This document shows positions 35,554 to 44,029 of a stretch of DNA of 64,000 bases, piece by piece. The translations under genes and the position numbers were made by a program. The notes under the pieces were generated by a model. That model was not told the DNA's origin, did not search any database, and saw only the letters and a list, made by a program, of their open reading frames with translations. Origin of the DNA: Primorskyibacter flagellatus (GTDB lineage Bacteria; Pseudomonadota; Alphaproteobacteria; Rhodobacterales; Rhodobacteraceae); the NCBI RefSeq assembly GCF_014638275.1, contig NZ_BMFJ01000003.1, forward strand, positions 1 to 64,000. The letters run 5' to 3'. Position 1 is the first letter of the stretch; each line of letters begins with the position of its first letter.

Positions 35554-37754
35554 CCGCGCCCGCCCTTGCCCGCGCGCACGCGTTCGATGATCGGCCCGTG
35601 CTGGCGTGCGCGCCGCTCAAGCCGGGCCATGCCCGCGAGGACCTGTCGCGCGTCGGCGATCCAAGCTGGAATCTGGGTCCCGCCGTCTTCCGTGAGAACG
35701 CCCGGCGCTGCCACGTCACCGTGTATTTCGACGTGCTCGAAGATGCCGATGTGCAGGCAATGATGCGCGCCTATCTCTATGCGCGTCTCAATGTCGACCT
35801 TCCCGGCCATCGTCCGAAGCTGCCGCCCAGCTGCGTGCGGCAGGCGTTCAACCGGGCGCGGCGCTTCTTCGGCTTCGTCCGCGAACGATTGGGCGCGCTG
35901 GACCTTGCCCGCATTGATCCTCCGCTGATCGACGCCTATGCGCGGCATCTCCGAGAGGACCCGGCAAGGCGGCCCGTCATTGTCGGGCAGCTTCTCGAGG
36001 TCGTCATCGACTTCTATCTCTACCGCGAGCACCTTCCCGGCGGCGGCTTGTCGTTCGAACCGTGGGACGGGCGGCCACCCGCGCGCGTCGCGGGCTATCG
36101 TCATGTTCCCGAGAACCGGACCCCGCGCATCCCCGAGCCGATCATTGCGCCGCTTCTGGCATGGTCGCTGCGCTACATCACGGTATTCGCAGGGGACATT
36201 CTCGCCGCCCGGCGTGAGCTTTCCCGGCTCGAAGCGCGCCGCGACCGGCTCTTCGTCGCGGAACAGGGATTGCCGCATGCGGAGCGCCGCCGCCGGCAAC
36301 GGCAGCGACTGGCGCGCTATTTTCGGTCCCGCGCGCGGCAGGGCCGGGGCGTGCCGGTCTGGGCAAGCCCACCCAACGGTTCCGCATCCGTCGATCCGGT
36401 AAGCGGGGAGCTTCTGCCCGTCGTCAACGTGCAGCTTCTGCATCTACACGTCGGCGTCGATGCCGCCAGGGAGCCGGCGATGCATCTCGCTCTCGCTGGC
36501 GGCGCGTCCGATCTCATCGCTGCCGCCATCGCGGATATCGGGATCGAACCCGGCGGCATGGATACGCCAATCTCGGTCGATGCCGATCTCGGCCGGCCAT
36601 GGCGGCACCGCTTTGATGCCAAATCCCTCGTCCTGGAAGAGCGCATGCTGCAGGCAGCGGCTTATGTGGTCTGCGCCTATCTGACCGGTATGCGCGATTG
36701 CGAGGTGCAGGCGATGCGCCGGGGATGCCTGACGCTTGCGCGCAGCGAGGACGGCACCGTGTCACGACACCGCGTCCGTTCCACTGCGTACAAGGGAAAG
36801 GGGGGCCGGGGAGCGTCGGCGGAGTGGGTGACCATCGAGCCCGTCGCCCATGCGATCGGGGTGCTCGAACAGTTGACCCGGCGCGCGGCTGTTGCCCATG
36901 GTCTCGATACGCTCTGGCCCGTGCTGTCAGTGACGCGAAGTAGCAAACCGCACGTCTCCGCCGAGATCGTGCGCCAGTTAAACGCCTATCGTGACCACCT
37001 GAACAGGCTGTTCGGGACGGAAGAGGCGCCCGCCATACCGCCCGGGCCGGACGGTAAGCCCTGGCGGATCACGACGCGCCAGTTTCGTCGCACGATCGCA
37101 TGGCACATCGCCAACCGTTCCTTCGGAACGGTGGCCGGCATGATCCAGTACAAGCATGCATCCGTCGCCGCGTTCGAAGGCTACGCGGGTAGCAGCGCCT
37201 CGGGTTTCCGCGCCGAGGTCGAGGCGCAACGCCGGCTCGGCCAGATCGATGATCTGCTCGAGTATTTCGACAGGCGGCGCGGCGGAGCCGACCTTGGTGG
37301 GCCGGCCGGTCTTCGTGTCGCGCGTACCCTCGACGAGACAGCCACCGAGCTTGGGCCATTGCCGCCGATGATCGCCGACCGGTCCCGTCTGCGCACTATG
37401 CTCGCCAGTCTGGCCCGCACCCTGCATGTCGGACCGCTTGCCGATTGCTTCTTCGATCCGGCAACCGCCCTGTGCCTCAAGCGCGTGACGGATGCCGCGG
37501 CAGACCGCCCGCTGACAGCGCTTTGTGAACCGACCCGCTGCCCGAACGCCTGCATCGCGCAACATCACAGGCCCGTGTGGGAGCGGAGTGCCGATGAGGC
37601 ACGCATGTTGCTGCGCGAGAAGCGGCTGCCCGGATTGCAGCGGGCCGCGCTTCAGCAGGAAGTTGACCGGATCGAGGGTGTGCTGGCCCGGATCGCGCCG
37701 CCGCCCGTTCGGTCGGCGGTAAAGGGAGAGGAGGCTTGGGATCGGGGTGAGTGA
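35550..37754 (+). CDS. Tyrosine recombinase C of the trio (large)
   Basis: A 734-residue recombinase-like protein. Arg I is in AYLTGMRDCEVQAMRRGCL (around residue 380), box II is RQFRRTIAWHIANRSFG, and the tyrosine region is MIQYKHASVAAFEGYAG. Long N-terminal and C-terminal extensions flank the catalytic part; the C-terminal one has a cysteine motif (CEPTRCPNAC) shared in type with protein B. The ATG overlaps the previous stop. A frame open from 35289 overlaps recombinase B and is not the start. Confidence 0.83.
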   Translation: MTAPALARAHAFDDRPVLACAPLKPGHAREDLSRVGDPSWNLGPAVFRENARRCHVTVYFDVLEDADVQAMMRAYLYARLNVDLPGHRPKLPPSCVRQAFNRARRFFGFVRERLGALDLARIDPPLIDAYARHLREDPARRPVIVGQLLEVVIDFYLYREHLPGGGLSFEPWDGRPPARVAGYRHVPENRTPRIPEPIIAPLLAWSLRYITVFAGDILAARRELSRLEARRDRLFVAEQGLPHAERRRRQRQRLARYFRSRARQGRGVPVWASPPNGSASVDPVSGELLPVVNVQLLHLHVGVDAAREPAMHLALAGGASDLIAAAIADIGIEPGGMDTPISVDADLGRPWRHRFDAKSLVLEERMLQAAAYVVCAYLTGMRDCEVQAMRRGCLTLARSEDGTVSRHRVRSTAYKGKGGRGASAEWVTIEPVAHAIGVLEQLTRRAAVAHGLDTLWPVLSVTRSSKPHVSAEIVRQLNAYRDHLNRLFGTEEAPAIPPGPDGKPWRITTRQFRRTIAWHIANRSFGTVAGMIQYKHASVAAFEGYAGSSASGFRAEVEAQRRLGQIDDLLEYFDRRRGGADLGGPAGLRVARTLDETATELGPLPPMIADRSRLRTMLASLARTLHVGPLADCFFDPATALCLKRVTDAAADRPLTALCEPTRCPNACIAQHHRPVWERSADEARMLLREKRLPGLQRAALQQEVDRIEGVLARIAPPPVRSAVKGEEAWDRGE

Positions 37755-37805
37755 CGGGATGAGGAGAGCGGGAAAGGCCTGTTCCGCCCGTCCTGGAGAC
37801 CTGTC

Positions 37806-38708
37806 ATGTCCCGATCTTCCTCATCGGCCGGGCGCGCCGATGTTTATAACCGTATCACCACCGAGATCATCGCCGCCATCGAGGCAGGCGCCGGCGACTG
37901 GCGTGCGCCCTGGTTCCACGACGGGAGCAGCATCGCGCGTCCGACCAACGTTTCATCTGGCAAGCGCTATCGCGGCATAAACACCTTGGCGCTCTGGGCC
38001 ACGGGCTTTGCCGCCGGATATTGCGACGGTATCTGGGGAACGTACAAGCAATGGCAGGATGCCGGCGCGCAGGTGCGTAAAGGAGAACGCTCTACCACGG
38101 TCGTCTTGTGGAGGGAGATCAAGGTTTCCCAGCAGGCCGACGACGAAGACGATGATGACGGGCATCGACGGATGTTCGCCCGCGCCTTTTCTGTCTTCAA
38201 TATCGCTCAGGTGGACGGGTACGAGCGCCCGGCGACCCCTGTGCTGCCCGAGGCTGAACGCCTTGCCCATGCGGAAGCGTTCATCACAAACCTGGGCGTC
38301 AAGACGGAGTTCGGTGGATCGGAAGCCTATTACCGCCCGTCGACCGACACCGTGTTCATGCCGCCGTTCACTTCGTTTCGCGATGCCGCGTCGTTCTACG
38401 GTGTCTGGCTACACGAGAATGGTCACGCCAGTGGCGCAAAGCACAGGCTCAACCGCGACCTTTCCGGTCGCTTTGGTTCGGCCGCCTATGCCGCCGAAGA
38501 ATGCTGCGTGGAAATTCTCAGCGGGCTGGTCCTGGCAGACCTCGGGATCGCCCACCATCCACGCCCCGATCATGCCGCCTATATTGCCTCGTGGCTCAAG
38601 GTCCTGAAAGACGACCCCAAGGCCATCTTCACCGCCGCCAGCAAGGCGCAGCAGGCGGCCGACTGGATGCATGCGCAGCAGCCCCATGCAGAGGAGGTAG
38701 CGGCATGA
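37806..38708 (+). CDS. ArdC-family antirestriction protein carried by the element
   Basis: A 300-residue ArdC/DUF1738 protein. The N-terminal ssDNA-binding domain is typical (ADVYNRITTEIIAAIEAG, WRAPWF, RYRGINTLALW) and the peptidase domain keeps HExxH as HENGH followed by KHRLNRDLSGRFG. The C-terminal region HAAYIASWLKVLKDDPKAIF is complete. It differs clearly from the gene the element broke, so it is cargo and not a duplication. Preceded by GGAGA. Its end overlaps, by ATGA, a frame reading out into the severed end of the host ardC. Confidence 0.88.
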   Translation: MSRSSSSAGRADVYNRITTEIIAAIEAGAGDWRAPWFHDGSSIARPTNVSSGKRYRGINTLALWATGFAAGYCDGIWGTYKQWQDAGAQVRKGERSTTVVLWREIKVSQQADDEDDDDGHRRMFARAFSVFNIAQVDGYERPATPVLPEAERLAHAEAFITNLGVKTEFGGSEAYYRPSTDTVFMPPFTSFRDAASFYGVWLHENGHASGAKHRLNRDLSGRFGSAAYAAEECCVEILSGLVLADLGIAHHPRPDHAAYIASWLKVLKDDPKAIFTAASKAQQAADWMHAQQPHAEEVAA

Positions 38709-38980
38709 CCAAAACCGTTCTCATTGCCGAAAAATTTCAGAATGGGGCTGGACTGTCAGGATATGTGGCCGAATTTACCTCGGTGTTCCTGGGTCAGACG
38801 CTCGGCTTCACGGCGCATACGCTCGAGATGAATGCCGCCTACCTCCACAACTGGTTACGGGTCCTTCGGTCGGACAAGGGTGCGATCTTCAAGCACGCTG
38901 CAGATGCGCAGCGTGCCTGCGACTATCTGATCGCCAGATCGGAGACGGGCAGGGCAGGGCGCAGTGCCGAGGCCGCTTGA
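38705..38980 (+). pseudogene. C-terminal fragment of the interrupted ardC fused to the element's right end
   Basis: A 91-codon frame. The first 20 codons come from the element end; from codon 21 (GTG GCC) it is the missing C-terminus of the host ardC (VAEFTSVFLGQTLGF, MNAAYLHNWLRVLRSDK, AIFKHAADAQRACDYL). The frame is the native one, and the ATG overlaps the cargo ardC stop, so this orphan tail may be translated by coupling. It has no catalytic motif. Confidence 0.8.
38765..38770. repeat. GTGGCC direct repeat, right flank of the element
   Basis: Partner of the copy at 32240-32245. Removal of the element plus one copy gives continuous codons EEIVAEFTS across the join. Confidence 0.8.
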
Positions 38981-39003
38981 CCACACGGAGAACGGAGACA
39001 CCC

Positions 39004-39213
39004 ATGTCACGTAAGGAACCCAAAACGCTGCGGGTGGCCTGCTTCAACGACGGCCGCCGCAAGATCATCACCTTCAAGCGCCGTGCCTATTGGTGGAGCC
39101 CGTACGAGGGCGCTTATCCGCTCTCGGCAGCGCTCGAGAGCATCAAGCACCAAGGCGGCTGGATCGAAACCATCCCCAACCCGAATTACAGACCCAAGGG
39201 GCTGTTCGGGTAG
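39004..39213 (+). CDS. Small conserved plasmid protein, function unknown
   Basis: A 69-residue basic protein (KTLRVACFNDGRRKIITFKR, GWIETIPNPNYRPKGLFG). I know similar small proteins only from alphaproteobacterial plasmids in the same ardC-parB cluster. GGAGA upstream supports the ATG at 39004. No domain is recognisable; the charge suggests nucleic-acid contact, but this is not evidence of function. Confidence 0.7.
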   Translation: MSRKEPKTLRVACFNDGRRKIITFKRRAYWWSPYEGAYPLSAALESIKHQGGWIETIPNPNYRPKGLFG

Positions 39214-39253
39214 GGCACCTTCGGCCTCGATTCATCCGCCAAGCGGAAAAGAG

Positions 39254-39265
39254 AAAGCAGGCTTT
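39254..39265. promoter_or_regulatory. AAAGC-AG-GCTTT palindrome before DUF3768 gene
   Basis: The 12-mer AAAGCAGGCTTT, within GAAAGCAGGCTTTGGG, lies 36 bases before the DUF3768 start. It is the second of three copies in the cassette and a candidate binding site for a shared plasmid regulator. Confidence 0.5.
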
Positions 39266-39300
39266 GGGAAGGGTGTTCCAACTTCTCAAAGGAGATCCCC

Positions 39301-39690
39301 ATGCCCATGACCGTTCAACCCCTGCCAGACCGTCCCGATCCGACCGTGATCGCGGCGCAGAACGACGCGTTTCGCAAGCTCGCATGCCTTGGAGTGCCGC
39401 CCGCGCAGCCCATCCAGGGCCGCATGCATGTCACCCGCTCGCTTATGGAGGCCGGCGATGGCTTCATGGCCGAAGCGGTGAAGGCCACCGGTGCGTTCGA
39501 TACATTCGAGCCTGAGAATGATCCCGAAGGATGGCACGATTTCGGTGCGGTCGAGATCCGGGGCGAGACCGTGTTCTGGAAAATCGATCTCTATGAAGCA
39601 GACTCGGATTTCCGCTACGGGGCCGAGACCCCGGACAACCCCGCCACCACCATGCGCGTGCTGACCATCATGCTGGCGCGCGACTGGTAG
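39301..39690 (+). CDS. DUF3768 domain protein
   Basis: A 129-residue protein of the DUF3768 family, common on Rhodobacterales and rhizobial plasmids. Conserved parts: IAAQNDAFRK near the start, FDTFEPENDPEGWHDFGAV in the middle and TMRVLTIMLA(R/D) at the end. No known function. It has the cassette's recurrent leader (AAAGGAGATCCCC directly before ATG); a second ATG two codons in is possible. It is followed by a clear terminator. Confidence 0.85.
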   Translation: MPMTVQPLPDRPDPTVIAAQNDAFRKLACLGVPPAQPIQGRMHVTRSLMEAGDGFMAEAVKATGAFDTFEPENDPEGWHDFGAVEIRGETVFWKIDLYEADSDFRYGAETPDNPATTMRVLTIMLARDW

Positions 39691-39730
39691 AAGGGCAGGG
39701 GACTCCTCCCCCCTGACATCTGAGACGATG

Positions 39731-39767
39731 AAGGCCCGCTGCCCCTCAAAGGGAGAGTGGGCCTTTT
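39731..39767 (+). terminator. Intrinsic terminator after DUF3768 gene
   Basis: AAGGCCC (39731-39737) pairs with GGGCCTT (39759-39765), with further pairing inside the loop, followed by TT. It separates the DUF3768 unit from the ParB-like gene. Confidence 0.8.
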
Positions 39768-39848
39768 GTCGTGGTGATCCCTGAAGCCGGGGATTTGTCA
39801 CGCGCGCGAGTGCGTCGGCCACACCTCACCCACCTGAAAGGATATCCC

Positions 39849-41831
39849 ATGACTACGAACTTTGCCCCTCTCACCGTCGCCATCGGCGATCTGGTCCCGC
39901 ATCCCGCCAATGTGCGCAGCAACTCACCGGAAACTTATGACCTCGAGAACATCGCCCATCTGAAGGCCAGCATCGCTGTGCTGGGCCTGCTCCAGCCGCT
40001 TATCGTCCAGAAACTCGATGGGAAATACGCCGTCCTCGCCGGCGGCCGCCGCCATGCCGCGCTGAAGGAGCTGGTCGCCGACAAGGCCGCCAAGGGGTTC
40101 ACTGCGAAGACCAAGATCGACTGCCGCCTTGTGCCTGACGACTGCGACGTCACCACGGCCCTGTCACTTGCCGAGAACATCACCCAGGCACCGATGAACG
40201 CCATTGACGAGTTCGAGGCCTTCGCGCGGATGATGGAAGTCGACGGCCAGACGCCGGAAACGATCGCCAAGACATTTGGCACCACCGTGGCCACCGTCAA
40301 AGGCCGGTTGCGCTATGGCCTGATCCACCCCGATATCCGCGCCGCGGCCCGGGGCAAGACGATCACGCTCGACACGATGAAAGCTTTCGCAGAGCACCCG
40401 AGCCAAGAGGTGCAGCGCGAGGTTTTCGAGGCGCTCACGAAAGACGGCGGCTATCTGCAGGCCTATACCGTCCGTCAGGCCCTCAAATCCCGCGGGGTGA
40501 AGGTCAGCGATGATATCGGGGCCTTCGTGCGCGCAGACTACGAGGCCCGCGGCGGCGCTGTCGCGGCTGATCTTCTGGAAGAGCATTCCGTGCTGGAGGA
40601 TGCCGCGCTGGTCGAGACCATCCTGCTCGAGAAGCTCGGGGCCGCCGCCGAGGAGGCCCGTATGAGGCTGGGCTTTGCCTGGGCCGATGCGAGGGTGCGC
40701 TATGATTACGCGACCATGGCCGACTACGGCCGCGTCTATCCCGGCCCGATCGAGCCCGACGAGACCGCCCAGAAGCGCATCGATGAGATCAACGCCGAGC
40801 TCGAGCAACTCCAGCTTGAGATGGAGGATGAGGGGCTCGAGGACGGTGCCTACAATGCCCTTTACGAGCGCGTAGACGCCTTGGAAGATGAAGCGCGCGA
40901 TCTGCAGGAGGCCTACAGCGCCGAGGACCTCGCGCGGTCTGGGGTGATATCGTCGTGGTCGGCCGGTAAGGTCACGCTCCATGTGGGCCTCGTCCGCCCG
41001 GAAGACACCGTGAAAGAGGAAGGCGCGCGCGGCTCCTCGGCTAGCCCGACCGGGGAAGACGCCCCGGACGCCGGCGAAATCACCTATTCAGCCTCACTGG
41101 CCGAGGATCTTAAGACTGAGCGGGCGATGGCGCTCGGGGCCGCGATGGCGCTGCATCCGGAGGCCACGCTCGATCTGACGCTCTTCAAGCTGGTCAGTGA
41201 CGTTCTGGCCAGCGGCATGAGTGTCACGCAGGCGATCAAGATCGATGCCCGCACGGAATACCGCAGCCATGCCAAGATGGACGAGATCGACGAGACCTCG
41301 CTCGAGCAGGTGGCGGCGGCGCATGATGCGCTGGACCTCTCGTGGCTCGATGACACCCGCGCGCCCGCCGATCAGTTCGCGGCGTTTCGCGCGCTGGAGG
41401 CAGGCGAGAAGGCCAAGCTCGTGGCCTATGCCACGGCTAGCACCACGCAGTCCTGTTTCGCGCGGGACCGGCAGCGCGACAGCCTCATGCATGACTTCGA
41501 GATCGAGATCATGCCCGACATTCGCGCCCACTGGACGCCGAATGCGGCGCTGTTCAATCGCTTCAAGAAGGCCTGGCTCCTGAAGATCCTCGGCGAGGAT
41601 CTGGGTCTGGCTCAGGAGGCGGTGACGCTGGCCTCGTCGAGCAAGAAGGAGATCGTCGCCTTCTGCGACAAGCTCTTCGCCGAGCCCTTCGCCACGCTCA
41701 CGGACGCGCAGCGCGCTGTCGTGGCCGCCTGGTGCCCGCCGATGATGCAGACCGCCGGTGTCGCCTTTGATGAGGCGGAGCCCGCTGCGGAAACCCCGGA
41801 GCCTGACAACGAGGTCGCGCAAGCGGCCTGA
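39849..41831 (+). CDS. ParB/RepB/Spo0J-type nuclease-domain protein
   Basis: A 660-residue protein with an N-terminal ParB domain: IGDLVPHPANVRSN, then VLGLLQPLIVQ, AGGRRHAAL (the CTPase-type GxxRxxA region) and SLAENITQAPMNAIDEFEAF. A helix-turn-helix (TPETIAKTFGTTVATVKGRL) follows at about 135-155. The long acidic C-terminal part has a coiled coil (IDEINAELEQLQLEMEDE) and no ParA partner is nearby. Such large stand-alone ParB-like proteins on plasmids of this group are distinct from partition ParBs and their role is unclear. The ATG at 39849 has GAAAGGATATCCC directly upstream. Confidence 0.87.
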   Translation: MTTNFAPLTVAIGDLVPHPANVRSNSPETYDLENIAHLKASIAVLGLLQPLIVQKLDGKYAVLAGGRRHAALKELVADKAAKGFTAKTKIDCRLVPDDCDVTTALSLAENITQAPMNAIDEFEAFARMMEVDGQTPETIAKTFGTTVATVKGRLRYGLIHPDIRAAARGKTITLDTMKAFAEHPSQEVQREVFEALTKDGGYLQAYTVRQALKSRGVKVSDDIGAFVRADYEARGGAVAADLLEEHSVLEDAALVETILLEKLGAAAEEARMRLGFAWADARVRYDYATMADYGRVYPGPIEPDETAQKRIDEINAELEQLQLEMEDEGLEDGAYNALYERVDALEDEARDLQEAYSAEDLARSGVISSWSAGKVTLHVGLVRPEDTVKEEGARGSSASPTGEDAPDAGEITYSASLAEDLKTERAMALGAAMALHPEATLDLTLFKLVSDVLASGMSVTQAIKIDARTEYRSHAKMDEIDETSLEQVAAAHDALDLSWLDDTRAPADQFAAFRALEAGEKAKLVAYATASTTQSCFARDRQRDSLMHDFEIEIMPDIRAHWTPNAALFNRFKKAWLLKILGEDLGLAQEAVTLASSSKKEIVAFCDKLFAEPFATLTDAQRAVVAAWCPPMMQTAGVAFDEAEPAAETPEPDNEVAQAA

Positions 41832-41903
41832 GCCATCACGCGACCCGCGCGAGGCGTTCCCCGCGCGGGTCGACCCTTCCAAACCGAACAGAAAGACATC
41901 CCC

Positions 41904-42497
41904 ATGGCTATTCTCAAGTTCTCTGCCTCCGCAGTTGCGGCGCAGATCGCCCATGCGCGCGCCTGCAAAACCTTCCTGCCCAACTGGAACGGGCCCGTGG
42001 ACAGGCCCGCCCTGATTCTGATCGTCGGCAATGGTGTGCATCTGCGATCGAACGGCATCGACGGCACGACCACTCGTATTTTAACGACCGAGCAGGCCGA
42101 TCCCTCCTTCGCCTTCGCCGACGGCATGAACCCGTTTCGGGACACCGACTGGATGGCGCAGCGCCGCATGGCGTTTCGCGATCTGACCGGCCAGTTCTAC
42201 ACCGACATCCTGGATGACGTGCAGGTACTCATCGATCGGGGGCGGGGTGCGATCCGGCTCGCCACCGATGGCCACAGTATCCGCGTCTTCGTGCGCCGGG
42301 CCTCGGACTATCTCATCGGCGGGACCTACGAGGTGCCCTCGGGCCTCGGCGGCACCTTCCGGGTCATCCTCAAGGATGCCTGCGATACCTTCGCGATCGT
42401 GCAGAACTGCGGAAATTGCGAGGATTTCGACGTCATGCAGCCCTACCGCGTGCCGCTCGATGCGCTGATGGAACTCGATGATCGGAGGGTGGCGTAA
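41904..42497 (+). CDS. Plasmid protein of DUF3085 type
   Basis: A 197-residue protein that I match tentatively to DUF3085, based on the opening ILKFSASAVAAQIAHARAC and the cluster context. No catalytic motif, signal or membrane segment. A C-terminal pattern VQNCGNCEDFDV has two cysteines. It lies between the ParB-like and DUF6927 genes with the cassette's AAAGACATCCCC leader. Function unknown. Confidence 0.75.
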   Translation: MAILKFSASAVAAQIAHARACKTFLPNWNGPVDRPALILIVGNGVHLRSNGIDGTTTRILTTEQADPSFAFADGMNPFRDTDWMAQRRMAFRDLTGQFYTDILDDVQVLIDRGRGAIRLATDGHSIRVFVRRASDYLIGGTYEVPSGLGGTFRVILKDACDTFAIVQNCGNCEDFDVMQPYRVPLDALMELDDRRVA

Positions 42498-42600
42498 CGC
42501 GCCCTTTCTCAAACTAGCATCGCCAATACCCTACCGGGCCTGCGGCCCTCTCGGGACATTGGCGACAACAATTTTCCCCAACGACAGAAAGGACTCTGAA

Positions 42601-43257
42601 ATGGGTTGGCTCTTCTACACCGACGGCCGCGTCAAAACCTACGCGGATGAGAAAGCGGAAATCGCCCGGCTTTGTACCTTCGAGGGCGAAAAGCGTAAGA
42701 CGGAACTGGTCAAAGCCTGCAAGGTCGGCTCCACCTGGTATGCGGCGGCAAGGGTCATCAATCTCGACGGCACCCCTGTCGAAGACGCGACCTATGTGAC
42801 CGATGCGGATGGCTCCATCACTTTCGGGGCTGTTTTCCTCACCCGATACGATGACGGCTGCTGGGGCTACAAGGACATGGAGGAAAGCGCTGGCCCGAAC
42901 GAGTCTCGTGCTCCCCTTGGGCTGATCGAGCTTCTCTCCAACCTGAAAGACGAAGGCAGCTATGCTCATGCCTGGCGTCAGCGCTGCCGGGATTGGGCTG
43001 CGATCTCGGACTATGAGGAAGGCGACAAGATCAGGCTCGCCGCCCCTGTGACGCTCACCGATGGCAGCACCTGCCAGATCGTCACCGCGACCCACTACAG
43101 GTGTGGGCGGCAAAAGCGGCGCTGCTACCGCATCGAGGAAACCGGCGGGCTCGTACGCCTGTCGAAGGCCTCGCTTGCGGGCTCGGAGCTGCTCAGCTCC
43201 GCGAAAGGCGAGGCCAGTCCTGTGCTGGCGGAGTTCCTGGCGGGGCAGGGTGGCTGA
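42601..43257 (+). CDS. DUF6927 family protein
   Basis: A 218-residue protein with the distinctive start MGWLFYTDGRVKTYADEKAE of the DUF6927 family found in these plasmid cassettes. It continues with KVGSTWYAAARV and a DGCWGYKDMEES region. A basic, cysteine-containing C-terminal part (HYRCGRQKRRCYRIEE) could bind nucleic acid. The ATG at 42601 has AAAGGACT upstream; a frame open from 42478 overlaps the preceding gene and is not used. Function unknown. Confidence 0.82.
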   Translation: MGWLFYTDGRVKTYADEKAEIARLCTFEGEKRKTELVKACKVGSTWYAAARVINLDGTPVEDATYVTDADGSITFGAVFLTRYDDGCWGYKDMEESAGPNESRAPLGLIELLSNLKDEGSYAHAWRQRCRDWAAISDYEEGDKIRLAAPVTLTDGSTCQIVTATHYRCGRQKRRCYRIEETGGLVRLSKASLAGSELLSSAKGEASPVLAEFLAGQGG

Positions 43258-43315
43258 GTTTCCCGCTGAGACAACACCACGGGACCACTTGCACACATAC
43301 TGCCGACTTGAAGCC

Positions 43316-43333
43316 GTATCTCAAATGAGATAC
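43316..43333. promoter_or_regulatory. Palindromic operator before relBE
   Basis: GTATCTCAAATGAGATAC is a perfect 8-base-arm palindrome with an AA centre, 28 bases before relB. Ribbon-helix-helix antitoxins bind such sites and autoregulate, so this is the likely RelB operator. TTGCAC at 43289-43294 is a possible -35. Confidence 0.7.
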
Positions 43334-43361
43334 ATCACTCCCATCAACTGGAGGACCATCC

Positions 43362-43661
43362 ATGCCTGCCCAAACATCCATGCTTCATGTCCGTGTTGAC
43401 GATCAGCTGAAAGCACAGGCTTCGGACGCACTTGCGGGCGTCGGTCTGACGCTCTCCGACGCGGTGCGTATTCTTCTGACCCGCGTGGCCGCAGAAGGCG
43501 GCTTGCCTGCCGGATTGACTGCTGATCCGGATGCCTATGACGCCTGGTTCAGGGCGAAGGTACAGGAAGCGCTGGACGATCCACGGCCCACAACGCCCCA
43601 TGCCAAGGCGATGCAAGACGCCCAGGCATTGATTGACGGGAAGCGCCTTGCCAAATCTTGA
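43362..43661 (+). CDS. relB: RelB/DinJ-family antitoxin
   Basis: A 99-residue antitoxin with an N-terminal ribbon-helix-helix (SMLHVRVDDQLKAQASDALA, LTLSDAVRILLTRVA) and a disordered C-terminal half that would bind the toxin. GGAGG precedes the ATG. The toxin gene overlaps its last 14 bases. Confidence 0.87.
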   Translation: MPAQTSMLHVRVDDQLKAQASDALAGVGLTLSDAVRILLTRVAAEGGLPAGLTADPDAYDAWFRAKVQEALDDPRPTTPHAKAMQDAQALIDGKRLAKS

Positions 43662-43923
43662 ATGGAAAGCCACGGCCATAGCCGACTTGCTGGCAATCAT
43701 TGACTACATCTCTGACGACAACCCGGATGCCGCCCAAGTTCTCAAAGACGAGATTGAACACAAGACGTCCCTCCTTCCAGAACGCCCTCAGATGTACCGC
43801 GCGGGCCGTGTGGACGGGACTAGGGAGATGGTTGTTCGGCCGAACTACATCGTGGTTTATGCTGAAAGCCCTGAGATGGTGACCATTTTGCGCGTTCTTC
43901 ATGCTGCGCAGCAGTGGCCATGA
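43648..43923 (+). CDS. relE: RelE/ParE-family toxin
   Basis: A 91-residue toxin of the RelE/ParE superfamily: WKATAIADLLAIIDYISDDN, then YRAGRVDGTREMVVRPNYIVVY and a C-terminal VTILRVLHAAQQWP. The pattern is closest to ParE/RelE toxins, which either cleave mRNA at the ribosome or poison gyrase; the sequence does not settle which. The start is TTG at 43648 with GGGAAG upstream; an earlier TTG at 43633 is possible. Confidence 0.85.
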   Translation: MPNLEWKATAIADLLAIIDYISDDNPDAAQVLKDEIEHKTSLLPERPQMYRAGRVDGTREMVVRPNYIVVYAESPEMVTILRVLHAAQQWP

Positions 43924-43954
43924 TCGGGGTGCAGGCCCCCCGCTAAGAAATTGC

Positions 43955-43991
43955 CCGCTCTACGCCTTCAAAGTGTAGAGCGGCCTTTTTG
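43955..43991 (+). terminator. Intrinsic terminator after relBE
   Basis: CCGCTCTAC (43955-43963) and GTAGAGCGG (43975-43983) form a perfect 9-base stem followed by CCTTTTTG. Confidence 0.88.
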
Positions 43992-44029
43992 TCCTTTGGA
44001 ACTCAGACCCTGATCCAAAGGAAATCCCC

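Larger units (their letters stand above)
32246..38764 (+). mobile_element. 6.5-kb tyrosine-recombinase-trio element carrying an ArdC-like gene
   Basis: The element interrupts ardC. Its ends are imperfect inverted repeats: TTATCTTGACAGTC at 32246-32259 and, on the other strand, ATATCCTGACAGTC at 38751-38764 (12 of 14 match). Inside are three consecutive tyrosine recombinase genes joined by ATGA overlaps and one ArdC-family gene. Three recombinases in a row recall RIT elements and Tn554-type transposons, but these proteins (449, 595 and 734 residues) are larger than the RIT set that I know. The cargo is the same family as the gene it has broken. The 174-base left end contains two further dyads. 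Excision at GTGGCC would restore ardC. Confidence 0.85.

Noticed and set aside
32246-38764. Classification of the element as a standard RIT element
   Set aside because: Three adjacent recombinases fit the idea, but protein sizes, the altered Arg I of the second member and the ArdC cargo differ from RIT elements as I know them; left as a trio element.
39849-41831. ParB-like gene as part of a partition (parABS) locus
   Set aside because: No ParA gene and no cluster of parS-like repeats nearby, and the protein is twice the usual length.
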